64,000 nucleotides of DNA from an uncultured Chitinophagaceae bacterium (GTDB taxonomy: Bacteria; Bacteroidota; Bacteroidia; Chitinophagales; Chitinophagaceae): NCBI GenBank assembly GCA_937958995.1, contig CALGAP010000005.1, positions 62,001 to 126,000 on the forward strand, written 5' to 3'. The notes below the pieces were generated by a model. It was not told the origin of the DNA. It ran no database searches and was given only the letters and a program-made list of their open reading frames with translations. Shown piece after piece: positions 8,082 to 16,435 of the stretch (positions are counted from its first letter, which is position 1; each line of letters opens with the position of its first letter). The translations under genes and the position numbers were made by a program.

Positions 8082-9605
8082 TTGCCGAACAAAGCCGCTC
8101 ATCCGTATATTGCTTATCTGCCTTACCTGATAGCCGGCTTGTTTCTGTTGCTGGCTGTTACCAGCGTGCAATTCGATGATGTTACCGTTGATGAACCCGA
8201 TCATCTTCAGTATGGCGCCTACATCCTGAAATGGAAAAGCGACCGCTATGTGGAGGGGCGCGATTTCACCACCACCATGCCCATCACAGCCATCAATGCC
8301 CTGCCGCGGGCGGTGGAGCAGTTGCTTCATCCCGGTTTACAGAAAAATGACTGGGGAGAGAGCGACGTCAAAAGCGGCAGGTACCTCACCATTTTAGTTT
8401 CGATTGTTTTACTCACCTATATCTTTCTTTTCGCAAAAGCCATTGCAGGATATGCTGCGGGTTGCTGGGCGATGTTTCTCGCCGCACTCGATCCAAACCT
8501 GTTGGCGCATGGCCGGCTGGTAACAACGGATATATACAGCGCGCTTTCTTTTTTAATGACCATTTATCATTTGTACCAATGGCTGGTGAAAAAGAATGAA
8601 AAGCATTTTTATGCCTGGTGTTTTGCTATCGCCTTTGCGCAGGTGTGTAAAGTGAATAATATTCTGCTTTACCCGCTTTGCTTTGCCGCTATGCTTGCCT
8701 GGAGAAATAAACGCCCGACAAGAGACGACTGGAAACGGGTGGCTGTTTTTGTGGTGATGCAGGTGCTGGTCATCAATATCGCATTTCTCTTCTTTCGAAC
8801 CGGTCTTCCCTTAGCGGCATATCAATTCAGAAGTTCGTTTTTTCAACAATTGCAGCAGGGATTCCTGGGTGGCATTCCTCTGCCCTTTCCAAAATCATAT
8901 ATCGATACGTTCGACCTGGTGCAGTACGAAAGGGAAACCTTTGATGGCGTAGCGATGAACTATTTGCTGGGAGATTTGCGGTATCAAGAAGGATTTATCG
9001 GCTATTATTTTGTGTGCTGGGCATTGAAAACGCCGCTGTTTACTCAACTGCTGACCCTGGCCGCTATCAGTTATTTTATTTCGCGTCGGTTTTTCCGAAA
9101 ACAATTTCTATTCTTTTTCCTTATCCCCGTAGCAGTTATCATGATGTTTTTAAGCAGTTCATCAGTACAGAGTGGCTACAGGTATCTGCTGCCAGTACTG
9201 GCGCTTTGTTTTGTTTTCGTCGGCGCGGTTGTTCCTGCGCTTTCTGAGCGTTATGCCACCTTCGTGCGACCAGTAATGATCGGCATTCCGCTGCTAGTCG
9301 TTATTTTTTCTTTCCCCAATTTCATAGCTTACACCAACGAGTTTATTACTGATAAAAAAAATGCCTGGCGTTACCTGGCCGACAGCAACCTGGATTGGGG
9401 ACAGCGACATAAGCAGATTCAATTTTACCTGGATGCTAACCCGGACGTTATTTTTGAACCGGAGAAGCCAACCATGGGAAAAGTATTAGTCAGGATTAAT
9501 AAACTGGCGGGCACCAGGGATGCCAATGCCTACAAGTGGCTGCGGGAAGGATACGAACCGGTGGCTGTGGTGGAGGGCTGCTATGTGTTGTTTGATGTCA
9601 GGTGA
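8082..9605 (+). CDS. GT-C type membrane glycosyltransferase (GT39/ArnT-like)
   Basis: The protein has 507 aa with about ten membrane segments. The first loop has the acidic pair of GT-C enzymes, D37-E38, in TVDEPDHLQYG. A second conserved acidic site is D150 in LAHGRLVTTD. The C-terminal part has NLDWGQRHKQI, seen in related membrane transferases. The family moves sugars from polyprenyl-phosphate carriers on the outer face of the inner membrane. The start is unusual: an in-frame stop at 8076-8078 leaves TTG 8082 as the only sensible codon. The next Met is at residue 66, after the catalytic motif. It overlaps the convergent GT4 gene by 8 bp. Confidence 0.8.
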   Translation: MPNKAAHPYIAYLPYLIAGLFLLLAVTSVQFDDVTVDEPDHLQYGAYILKWKSDRYVEGRDFTTTMPITAINALPRAVEQLLHPGLQKNDWGESDVKSGRYLTILVSIVLLTYIFLFAKAIAGYAAGCWAMFLAALDPNLLAHGRLVTTDIYSALSFLMTIYHLYQWLVKKNEKHFYAWCFAIAFAQVCKVNNILLYPLCFAAMLAWRNKRPTRDDWKRVAVFVVMQVLVINIAFLFFRTGLPLAAYQFRSSFFQQLQQGFLGGIPLPFPKSYIDTFDLVQYERETFDGVAMNYLLGDLRYQEGFIGYYFVCWALKTPLFTQLLTLAAISYFISRRFFRKQFLFFFLIPVAVIMMFLSSSSVQSGYRYLLPVLALCFVFVGAVVPALSERYATFVRPVMIGIPLLVVIFSFPNFIAYTNEFITDKKNAWRYLADSNLDWGQRHKQIQFYLDANPDVIFEPEKPTMGKVLVRINKLAGTRDANAYKWLREGYEPVAVVEGCYVLFDVR

Positions 9606-10749
9606 AATGCTTTTTGTATAATTCATCAAAAAGCTGCGCTACTTTTTCCTTACTAAATCTTGATCTGGCTTCGGCTGCTATCTCTTCGCCGTTGAATTGA
9701 TGAATGTTTTTTTTCAGCCACAACATTTTTTCCGCAAGCGCCCGGGGATTGTCTCCGGCAACGAAAACCCCGTTCTTGCCTTCTTCCACTATTTCATGAA
9801 AGACGGGCAGATCGCTCACAATTACGGGCAGTCCGCAGGCATTCGCTTCCATAATTACATTGCCAAAAGTTTCATAGCGCGAGTAGAGAATTAACGCGTC
9901 TGACTGTTGCAGCGCTTCTGCAATACCGGCATGCAACACTTCGCCTTTGAAAAAAACGTGCGCGGAGAGCTGCAGGGAGTCAGCAAGCGGTTTGTATCGC
10001 GGTACTTCAGGACCGTACACGATCAGTTCATTGTTATCGTCTTCATTTACCACCAGTCTGAAAGCTTCGAGAATAGCCTCAAAGTTTTTTTGGTAATCGA
10101 GCGTAGAGATATGAATAAAGCGGAATGGAAGACTGCTTGTTTTTGTCTTAGGATAAAATAGTTTTGCGTTGATATAGTTGGGAACGACCGTATATGATTT
10201 TGCGCCAAATTGTTTTTTGAAAAATTCTCCGAAGTATGCAGACGCGGTCACCAGTTCACGCGCGTTATGCAAAACTGATTTCCAGAGGTGCTGCAGCAAC
10301 GCAGGTTGTTGTTTAAAATTGGGTTTGGCATTGGGCAAAAAGCCCGTCCATCTTTCAAAAAGTACATATGGGATACCCTGGAATTTTTTTCTTAGCAAGG
10401 CTATTATGCCTGCCTTTATACCAACCTGCACCAGTATGCCAGCAGGTTTGCCATACTTTTGCACGTATTCATTCCACGCTCTTTGGTGTAAATGCAGAAA
10501 ATAAATATTTGAAATCAGCGTATCGGCCAAAGCGAATGAAGGATAGTAGTAGATAACCGCCGTGAAGTTTTCTGCGTACTTTCTCTCCTCTTTTGTAACC
10601 TTCTTTATTTTCCCCGTAGTGTCTTTCACCACATGAATCACATAAGTATGGTTCACCAGTGCCGAGGCCTGCGCATGCCGCTCGATAAAATCACCGGCGA
10701 GCATGTTTACCTGGCTGGGATACCAACTGGTGAGCCATAGTACCTTCAT
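9598..10749 (-). CDS. Glycosyltransferase family 4 (GT-B fold)
   Basis: The protein has 383 aa. The N-terminal acceptor domain starts MKVLWLTSWYPS. The C-terminal donor domain carries the E-x7-E retaining motif in ETFGNVIMEANACGLPVIVSD (written here as two parts, ETFGNVIMEA and NACGLPVIVSD), near residue 310. The protein is cytosolic or membrane-associated and probably adds a hexose to a lipid-linked glycan. Its start codon overlaps the stop of the flippase gene by 4 bp (ATGA type), so the two are translationally coupled. Confidence 0.92.
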   Translation of the reverse strand: MKVLWLTSWYPSQVNMLAGDFIERHAQASALVNHTYVIHVVKDTTGKIKKVTKEERKYAENFTAVIYYYPSFALADTLISNIYFLHLHQRAWNEYVQKYGKPAGILVQVGIKAGIIALLRKKFQGIPYVLFERWTGFLPNAKPNFKQQPALLQHLWKSVLHNARELVTASAYFGEFFKKQFGAKSYTVVPNYINAKLFYPKTKTSSLPFRFIHISTLDYQKNFEAILEAFRLVVNEDDNNELIVYGPEVPRYKPLADSLQLSAHVFFKGEVLHAGIAEALQQSDALILYSRYETFGNVIMEANACGLPVIVSDLPVFHEIVEEGKNGVFVAGDNPRALAEKMLWLKKNIHQFNGEEIAAEARSRFSKEKVAQLFDELYKKHFT

Positions 10750-12011
10750 GCGCGTTTAAATTTTAGCAGTGAATGCCAGGTGAAATGGGTCGTGCTGGTA
10801 AAATGTACCAGCATATAGGCGGAATAAACAATATATCCAACGCTGCTCATGATGGCGGCGGCGTAAATGCCGTAGCGCGGTATCAGGATATAATCGCCCA
10901 CTACCATAATCACTAAGCCCAACAGTACGCCCTGCAGGTTATACCTGGGTTTACCAATGCCCGAGAGATAATTAGCCGTTACCGATACCAGCATCAATGC
11001 CATAATGCCCGGCATCACGATTAAGAGGCAGGGGTAAACCAGTTTGTAAGTGTCGCCATACAGGGCGGTAAACACAAACCATCCGGTGGCAGCAATCAAT
11101 AACAGGCTGCCTCCACCGATCAACAGCAAGCCACGCATCAGTCTTGCCAGGCTTTCTGGTTTTGACTGCCCCGCTGCCGAGGTGGAAAAAACCACCGTGC
11201 CCGCCGTAGATGAAAGCAACATGAAGATATGCGCCATTTTCGACACCTGGATATAGTTGCCCAGCTCATACAACTGCCTCGAAGGATCGTTGAAGTAGCG
11301 CAATAACCAGTAATCTGCGCGGTACAAAAGAAAAACAAGCAGGTTAGTGACCAGCATATAGCCTGTGTATCGCAAAATGGTTTTGAACGACTCCTTACCG
11401 GGCCATTTAAAATGCAGGGAAATCTTATACCTGGCATGAAATAAAATCAGCAGCAATATGCCCTGTGCCAGGAAGACGACAAAATACAAGGGCAAAAAAT
11501 AGGTAAATACATAGTGCTTGTCGCCCGCCATATGCAATGCTACAATAGTGCCGGCCAGTAGCAGGTTGACAATCGAAGCGACGATATGCGGCGTGGTGAA
11601 ATTTTTCTTTCCAAAAAACAGTGCGTTGTAATAATTGATGAATATGAATGCTGCCAGGTAAATGAAAGCAAAAACTGAATAAACGCTGGTGGCAAACCCG
11701 CCCATATATTTCTCAGTAATCCATCCCGACAAATACCAGCATGCCGCGCAGTAGACCACTATCCAGGAGGCGGCCAGCGCTAACAGCTGATGAATTGGCT
11801 GTTTATTATCCGCAGAAAAATAGACCAGTGAAGCTTCAAAATTCAGGCTGCCCACCAATATCACAAAGCTCAGGACTGCCAGGAAAAAACTGATCTGTCC
11901 CATCAGCGTGGCCTCGAAATACCTTGCCATGAACAAATTGAGCAGAAAGGCCGAAAAGAAATTACATCCTCTCCAGAAAATGCTCTGATATATCAGGCGG
12001 GAAAAGTTCAT
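10746..12011 (-). CDS. Polysaccharide/oligosaccharide flippase (MOP superfamily, Wzx-like)
   Basis: The protein has about 421 aa with 12 or so membrane segments spread along its whole length and short polar loops, as in Wzx/RfbX-type lipid-linked glycan flippases. I chose ATG 12011 (MNFSRLIYQ). The longer frame begins with TTG 12026. It lies first in a two-gene operon with the GT4 gene. A promoter box is at 12059-12093. Together with the GT-C gene opposite, this is a small surface-glycan locus. Confidence 0.85.
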   Translation of the reverse strand: MNFSRLIYQSIFWRGCNFFSAFLLNLFMARYFEATLMGQISFFLAVLSFVILVGSLNFEASLVYFSADNKQPIHQLLALAASWIVVYCAACWYLSGWITEKYMGGFATSVYSVFAFIYLAAFIFINYYNALFFGKKNFTTPHIVASIVNLLLAGTIVALHMAGDKHYVFTYFLPLYFVVFLAQGILLLILFHARYKISLHFKWPGKESFKTILRYTGYMLVTNLLVFLLYRADYWLLRYFNDPSRQLYELGNYIQVSKMAHIFMLLSSTAGTVVFSTSAAGQSKPESLARLMRGLLLIGGGSLLLIAATGWFVFTALYGDTYKLVYPCLLIVMPGIMALMLVSVTANYLSGIGKPRYNLQGVLLGLVIMVVGDYILIPRYGIYAAAIMSSVGYIVYSAYMLVHFTSTTHFTWHSLLKFKRA

Positions 12012-12058
12012 GTGTGCAGCATGCAAGATACAGCCGTGGTTAACAGCCGCTTATAGAG

Positions 12059-12093
12059 CAAATATAAGGCAGCCCCTATAATTTACTTACAAA
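12059..12093 (-). promoter_or_regulatory. Promoter of the flippase-GT4 operon
   Basis: On the minus strand TTTG (12090-12093) precedes TATATTTG (12059-12066) by 23 bp. This is an exact TAnnTTTG box at the upper end of the allowed spacing. The leader to ATG 12011 is about 45 nt. Confidence 0.5.
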
Positions 12094-12189
12094 ACGAAAA
12101 ATTATGGAGATTATGCGATCGCACACAAATTGATTAAGACACAACACCGCCCCCTGGCCGGAAATTTTCAGCCACACGAAAAGGGAATC

Positions 12190-12242
12190 TCAAACTACAT
12201 CCACCCATTCACAACTTCAAATTCAAATTCAATATCCAATAT
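12190..12242. repeat. AT-rich word repeat (TTCAAATTCAATATTCAATAT type) beside a stop codon
   Basis: Short words CAAATTC, CAATATC and CAATATTC are repeated in a row and run right up to the hemerythrin stop at 12243. The reverse-complement wording (GAATATTGAA) recurs at 23160-23290 and 62882-62945. It is low-complexity, with the function unknown. Confidence 0.5.
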
Positions 12243-12677
12243 TCAATATCTGCTGGCTGTCAAACTCGCATCCAACCTCGCCAACTCCTCCGCAGGAATG
12301 TCTTCCCGCATTTTTCTAAACACAACAAACTCTTCAAAATAGGTATGCTGGTCTACCAGCGTCAGGAATGCTTTGTACAGGTAAATGCCATCGTTGTGCA
12401 AGGGAATGCGTTGCGCCAGTGTGCGGATGGTATCGTGCTCGCGACGGAGAACATTTACGTATTCGTTGTTAAACCGGTGACGGGCGAGAAAGGGAATTAA
12501 GACAGCTTCTTCAGCATCCACGTGTTTCTTTAAGTGAACATTCCAGAACTGGAGGATTTCATTTTTCATAGATTCCTTGTTACTGTTCTGGCTGATTGTT
12601 TTCATGATTTGCAGGCATCTTTGACGGTCGTCACTATGCTGATTCGCCAATACCTGCAGGGAATTGGAGATTTTCAT
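12243..12677 (-). CDS. Hemerythrin HHE-domain protein
   Basis: The protein has 144 aa, predicted as a four-helix bundle. Candidate di-iron ligands lie in the expected order: H14, H48, H52 with E56/E57 (HLKKHVDAEE), H81 (REHD) and H111 with E115/E116 (DQHTYFEEF). Such proteins bind oxygen or nitric oxide or repair iron centres. It has no partner gene in an operon. It starts at ATG 12675-12677. Confidence 0.8.
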   Translation of the reverse strand: MKISNSLQVLANQHSDDRQRCLQIMKTISQNSNKESMKNEILQFWNVHLKKHVDAEEAVLIPFLARHRFNNEYVNVLRREHDTIRTLAQRIPLHNDGIYLYKAFLTLVDQHTYFEEFVVFRKMREDIPAEELARLDASLTASRY

Positions 12678-12849
12678 ATCAGATTCTTTACATAATCAGA
12701 ACCCAAGAATCACTCCATATCGCCCTTTGTGCAAAATTTGCAGGTGTGGTTTAACGCTCTTTTCACATTGCAGTGATGCCATTACAAGAAAGTATTTACA
12801 AGCCGCGTAGCGTTTAATTTAGTAACCCTCAGTTTCCGGGGGCTAAGTG

Positions 12850-13611
12850 TTACTTTAAAGCCTTAATGATGGCTGTAAATTCGTCAGCATTCAGAGAGGC
12901 GCCGCCTACCAGGCCGCCGTCTACGTCGGCACAACCAAATAATTCTTTGGCATTGTTTGCCTTTACGCTTCCACCGTAGAGAATGGTGATTTGTTTGGCC
13001 ACCAGCGGGCCATATTTAGAAGCAAGGATATTTCGCAGGTGTGCGTGCATTTCCTGGGCTTGTTCCGAAGTGGCGGTCTTACCTGTTCCAATGGCCCAGA
13101 TGGGTTCATAAGCAATGACTATCTGTTGAATCTGGTGTTCATCGAGGTGAAACAACGACTCTTTCAGTTGTTTTTCCACATAGGCGTTTTGCGTGCCGGC
13201 CTCACGAATTTCCAGCGGCTCGCCGCAACAAAAAATGGGGCTGATTTCTGCCTGGAGACAGAGATTCACCTTCTCGGCCAGTTGTTCGTTGGTTTCTTTA
13301 AAATATTCCCTGCGTTCGCTGTGACCGAGTATGCAGTAACGGATGCCGATCGATTGCAGCATTTCGGCAGACACTTCACCGGTAAAGGCGCCTGATTTTT
13401 TGTGATAGCAATTCTGCGCAGAAACAAAATAGTTTTTGGCATCGGCCACTTCGCTTTTGGCCATAATGAGGTAAGGAAATGGTACTGCAAAGATCACCTG
13501 CTGATGCTCAGCAAGGTTGATGTTAGCATTCAGTATATCGTTGAGTAATTTTTCTCCCTGCTGATAGGTGCAATTCATCTTCCAGTTGGCAGCTGCAATT
13601 TGTTTTCTCAT
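12850..13611 (-). CDS. tpiA: Triosephosphate isomerase
   Basis: The protein has 253 aa, the normal length. Catalytic residues are K11 (NWKMN), H97 (GHSERR) and E169 (AYEPIWAIGTGKTA), and the phosphate-binding YGGSVKA lies near 213. It interconverts dihydroxyacetone phosphate and glyceraldehyde 3-phosphate in glycolysis. It lies 20 bp downstream of the GlmU-like gene on the same strand and is probably cotranscribed with it. Confidence 0.98.
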   Translation of the reverse strand: MRKQIAAANWKMNCTYQQGEKLLNDILNANINLAEHQQVIFAVPFPYLIMAKSEVADAKNYFVSAQNCYHKKSGAFTGEVSAEMLQSIGIRYCILGHSERREYFKETNEQLAEKVNLCLQAEISPIFCCGEPLEIREAGTQNAYVEKQLKESLFHLDEHQIQQIVIAYEPIWAIGTGKTATSEQAQEMHAHLRNILASKYGPLVAKQITILYGGSVKANNAKELFGCADVDGGLVGGASLNADEFTAIIKALK

Positions 13612-13631
13612 GAAGCGTGTTTTACCAGTTT

Positions 13632-14690
13632 TTAAGAGTGGTCAAATATATAGCGCAATTGACTTATTTCGTCTTCGGTGATGTCCTGATTTTTTAATTT
13701 TTTCCAATTGGAAATATCCGCGATTGCCTTGGCAAAATCGTAGCGCGCGGGCGATTCGGTGCCCCACCTGAAATTGGGAACATGTTTTGGCGGCATGCCG
13801 GTGCCAACTATATTCGCACAAACACCCACCACAGTGCCCGTATTGAATGAAGTATTAATGGCGCAGCGCGAATAATCACCCATCAGCAATCCGCATTTGA
13901 GTCCGGCGCGCACATAATCTTCCTGCGGTTTATGCCACACGCGCACTTCGCTGGCGTTGTTTTTCATGTTGCTGTTGGAAGTGCCGGCGCCCAGGTTGCA
14001 CCACTCCCCGATCACAGAATCGCCCAGGTAGCCGTCGTGCGCTTTATTACTGTAGCCGAAGATTACCGAGTTTTTTATTTCACCGCCCACTACGCTGTAG
14101 GGTCCGATGGTGGTAGCGCCATAAATGCGGGCTCCCATTTTCACCACGGCTCCTTCGCATAGTGCAAACGGTCCGCGAATATAACTGCCCTCCATGATCT
14201 GCGCATTCTTCCCGATGTAGATGGGGCCTTCGCTGGCGTTGAGCATGCAATGCTGCAGCCTGGCTCCTTCTTCAATGAAAATATTGGCTGCGCCGATCAC
14301 GCTTACGGTTTCGGGTATGGGTACAGAAATGCGGTCGCGGGTAATTATCTTGAAATCTTCTTCGAGTGCCCAGGCATTCCATTGGAAAATATGCCAGGGA
14401 TATTGTAGAATTTTAACACTATCATAATCGGGGTCGGCATTGGAGGAAATTTCTTCACCGAGCGACTCAATAAACTGCCTGGAGGGGACAATATTGGCGG
14501 AGAATAGAATGGTATCGTGGGCGGGCTGCTCTTCATTGTGGCGCACCAGCTTTACTTCCTGCTGCAGCAAGGCTTCCCATTTTTCGCGTATAGTGAGAAT
14601 ACCGATACGGATATCGGCAACCGAACGCACCTGTGCAAAAGGATACAGGTGATGTCGGACTTCCTTGTCAGTCAGGTAAACCGGCTTCAT
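13632..14690 (-). CDS. GlmU-like sugar nucleotidyltransferase with left-handed beta-helix
   Basis: The protein has 352 aa. The N-terminal part resembles the nucleotidyltransferase variant typical of Bacteroidota (LYPFAQVRSVADIRIGILT). From about residue 135 it has hexapeptide repeats forming a left-handed beta-helix (SVIGAANIFIEEGA, GPYSVVGGEIKNS, WCNLGAGTSN), as in GlmU. The family is proposed to make UDP-sugar precursors for the envelope. The canonical GlmU pyrophosphorylase signature is not evident, so the exact substrate is uncertain. It is followed by tpiA. Confidence 0.85.
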   Translation of the reverse strand: MKPVYLTDKEVRHHLYPFAQVRSVADIRIGILTIREKWEALLQQEVKLVRHNEEQPAHDTILFSANIVPSRQFIESLGEEISSNADPDYDSVKILQYPWHIFQWNAWALEEDFKIITRDRISVPIPETVSVIGAANIFIEEGARLQHCMLNASEGPIYIGKNAQIMEGSYIRGPFALCEGAVVKMGARIYGATTIGPYSVVGGEIKNSVIFGYSNKAHDGYLGDSVIGEWCNLGAGTSNSNMKNNASEVRVWHKPQEDYVRAGLKCGLLMGDYSRCAINTSFNTGTVVGVCANIVGTGMPPKHVPNFRWGTESPARYDFAKAIADISNWKKLKNQDITEDEISQLRYIFDHS

Positions 14691-14728
14691 ATTGGGTTAT
14701 GTTTAGCCATTAATAATCGATGCCATTT

Positions 14729-14762
14729 TAAAAAAAATCCCCTTCCTGAGAACAGGAGGGGG
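14729..14762 (-). terminator. Rho-independent terminator of rpmE
   Basis: CCCCTTCCTG (14739-14748), loop AGAA, and CAGGAGGGGG (14753-14762) form a 10-bp stem with one G-T pair. On the minus strand it is followed by a run of T (plus-strand A 14729-14737). It lies between rpmE and the GlmU-like gene. Confidence 0.9.
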
Positions 14763-14809
14763 AAAGTATAGCCATGAAAAACAAAAATGTTCGAATTGAA
14801 ATTAAGCTT

Positions 14810-15061
14810 TTATTTCTTTTTTTCGTAACGTTTCTTGAATTTATCGATCCTACCAGCCGTGTCAACCAACACTTTCTGGCCGGTAAAGAAGGGATGAGAG
14901 GTATTCGAAATCTCCAGCTTGATCAAGGGATATTCGTTACCATCTTCCCATTTAATGGTCTCCTTAGTAGGTGCTGTAGACCTGCTGAGGAAACTGGTTC
15001 CGTTACTCATATCTCTAAAAACAACTAACCGGTAATTCTCGGGATGGATCCCCTTTTTCAT
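14810..15061 (-). CDS. rpmE2: 50S ribosomal protein L31, type B (zinc-free)
   Basis: The protein has 83 aa. It starts MKKGIHPENY and contains FRDMSNGTSFLSRST, typical of type B L31. The CxxC zinc ligands of type A L31 are missing, as expected. It is monocistronic: a consensus promoter lies at 15141-15172 and a strong terminator at 14729-14762. Confidence 0.97.
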   Translation of the reverse strand: MKKGIHPENYRLVVFRDMSNGTSFLSRSTAPTKETIKWEDGNEYPLIKLEISNTSHPFFTGQKVLVDTAGRIDKFKKRYEKKK

Positions 15062-15140
15062 AACTCTTTGATTTTGAACTGTTTCCTGTTTTTAATGTTC
15101 AAACAGGTAAGTTAAATTTCAGGATTTATTTGCAAAGCCG

Positions 15141-15172
15141 CAAAATTAACTTTCGGCATGCTTCCATCCAAA
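15141..15172 (-). promoter_or_regulatory. Consensus promoter of rpmE
   Basis: On the minus strand TTTG (15169-15172) is followed by 20 bp and then TAATTTTG (15141-15148). Both boxes are exact and the spacing is near ideal. The leader before ATG 15061 is about 75 nt and may hold a regulatory structure, though I see no clear one. Confidence 0.7.
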
Positions 15173-15361
15173 TTAAATTTCGATTTATCTAACCGGTTTA
15201 TAAATTCAGATGTTGTTTTTAGTGAATTTAAAATCAAATAACTAAATATTAGACGTCAAGCAAGTTCAGAAAGTTGCGCCGGGAAAATGTTAATACGCCA
15301 GGGTGAGTGTGCCTAATGTGGAAAAACCGTGGAAAAAGAGAAAAGCACCGGATGTTTTTAA

Positions 15362-15526
15362 CTATACTGCCGAAGCAATATACTTACTAACCCAATGCTT
15401 TTCATAAACCGTTTCTACCTTTTTACGGGTATCATCGATTTCTGCATTGAAGATACACCCACCGATAGCCCGTTTCCAAATTTTGGAGAGGATTGATATG
15501 CACCAGTTGTGCACCAGGTTATGCAC
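15362..15526 (-). other. ATG-less open frame of 55 codons, possible gene remnant
   Basis: Within the 496-bp gap between rpmE and yajQ, one minus-strand frame stays open for about 59 codons to TAG (15362-15364), while the other two minus frames are broken. Its translation looks protein-like (KIWKRAIGGCIFNAEIDD, then KKVETVYEKHWVSKYIASAV). There is no ATG, only GTG 15526 or TTG 15532. I do not recognise it. It may be a small gene with a rare start, a decayed gene or chance. The rest of the gap holds the rpmE promoter and nothing else I can name. Confidence 0.25.
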
Positions 15527-15557
15527 AGGCAACCCCCAAACCAGTCATCGGAAGCCT

Positions 15558-16049
15558 TCAGCTTCTCATGTTTTCGAATTGTAGTGGAATTCCAAGGCCA
15601 GCGTTTTTGCAGGTCTTGATAACTTCCTGGAGGTCGTCGATTTTTTTGCCGGTTACGCGGACCATATCGTCCATAATGGCGGCTTGTACCTTGAGGCCGG
15701 TGTCTTTTACCAGCTTCACCACCTTTTTGGCGTCTTCCTGTTTCAGGCCGTTCCGAACCTGGATTTCTTTCTTGACATACTTGCCGCTCTGGTGAGCGTC
15801 TTTGGAGAGGTCGAAGGCTTCGGGAGAAATGCCTTGTTTATTGGCGCGACTGATCAGCACGTCGATGATCTGCCGCAATTTCATATCATCATCGGCCTCT
15901 ATATTGATCTTGTATTCTTTTTTGTTGAGTTCGATCACCACGTGAGAATTCTTGAAGTCGAAGCGATTGGTGATTTCCTTGGTCGTTACGTTTACGGCGT
16001 TGTCCAAAGACTGACCGTCTACTTTGCTTACGATATCAAACGATGGCAT
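15558..16049 (-). CDS. yajQ: YajQ-family nucleotide-binding protein
   Basis: The protein has 163 aa when started at ATG 16049 (MPSFDIVSKVDGQSLDNAVN). The open frame runs 21 codons further upstream, but this start matches the family. The repeated ferredoxin-like halves and the C-terminal VRVTGKKIDDLQEVI are typical. Members bind cyclic di-GMP in some proteobacteria and are otherwise of unclear function. A promoter box lies only 14 nt upstream, giving a nearly leaderless transcript. Confidence 0.93.
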   Translation of the reverse strand: MPSFDIVSKVDGQSLDNAVNVTTKEITNRFDFKNSHVVIELNKKEYKINIEADDDMKLRQIIDVLISRANKQGISPEAFDLSKDAHQSGKYVKKEIQVRNGLKQEDAKKVVKLVKDTGLKVQAAIMDDMVRVTGKKIDDLQEVIKTCKNAGLGIPLQFENMRS

Positions 16050-16063
16050 GACAAGAGTTTCGG

Positions 16064-16071
16064 CAAATCTA
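16064..16071 (-). promoter_or_regulatory. -7 box of yajQ promoter
   Basis: TAGATTTG (an exact TAnnTTTG) lies 14 nt before ATG 16049. A TTTC sits 20 bp further upstream, inside the loop of the terminator at 16084-16101, in place of the usual TTTG. The upstream terminator and this promoter therefore overlap. Confidence 0.5.
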
Positions 16072-16072
16072 T

Positions 16073-16101
16073 AAAAAAATAAAGGCCCATAGAAATGGGC
16101 C
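16073..16101 (-). terminator. Terminator of the 22-codon gene
   Basis: GGCCCAT (16084-16090), loop AGAA and ATGGGCC (16095-16101) form a perfect 7-bp stem. On the minus strand a T-rich tail follows (plus-strand A-rich 16073-16083). It ends the transcript of the small gene at 16170-16238 and separates it from yajQ. Confidence 0.85.
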
Positions 16102-16169
16102 TCGCTAACCAAAACTAACTGCTTATGAGAAAAACTATATGACTGCTATATTGTGAGAAAGATCTCTCT

Positions 16170-16238
16170 TTACATGTAAGAAATCCCACATCCTACCAGG
16201 TACATTAAAACCATTGCTATGAGTAATACCTTTTTCAT
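16170..16238 (-). CDS. Putative 22-residue mini-lipoprotein
   Basis: The reading frame is ATG 16236-16238 to TAA 16170-16172. The product has an MKK start, a hydrophobic core and a lipobox L-V-G-C at residues 14-17, leaving a mature hexapeptide CGISYM. A strong terminator lies about 70 bp downstream, showing that a separate short transcript ends here. It resembles the size class of lysis/entericidin-type lipoproteins, but I know no homologue. An overlapping 40-codon frame (16135-16257) encodes an ordinary-looking hydrophilic peptide and is less convincing. Confidence 0.5.
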   Translation of the reverse strand: MKKVLLIAMVLMYLVGCGISYM

Positions 16239-16435
16239 CGTGTCTTCGTATTTTCATGTTATATATATGACTCCTGAAACGGAAAAAAGTTAAGTCGAAC
16301 CCTGTTAAAATTTTTTAAAAGAACCTTTTCCTTTCTTTTCGGCTATCCCCTCTCAATTCTCGTCCTCTACCCTACTATATCAAAAATGCGTGCCAGATTT
16401 TCGATATCCCCATTTTTGAGGTGTTAAAAATGAGT

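Noticed and set aside
12823..12851. Hairpin at the tpiA stop (GTAACCCTCAG / CTAAGTGTTAC)
   Set aside because: The stem has two mismatches and lacks a T-run, so I cannot call it a terminator.
15300..15530. Possible replication origin (DnaA-box-like words)
   Set aside because: The words match TTATCCACA only with one mismatch each, are few and unordered, and dnaA, gidA and similar genes are absent.
16135..16257. 40-codon frame overlapping the 22-codon lipoprotein gene
   Set aside because: It starts 19 bases upstream in another frame and encodes an ordinary hydrophilic peptide. The 22-codon frame with its lipobox explains the sequence better.
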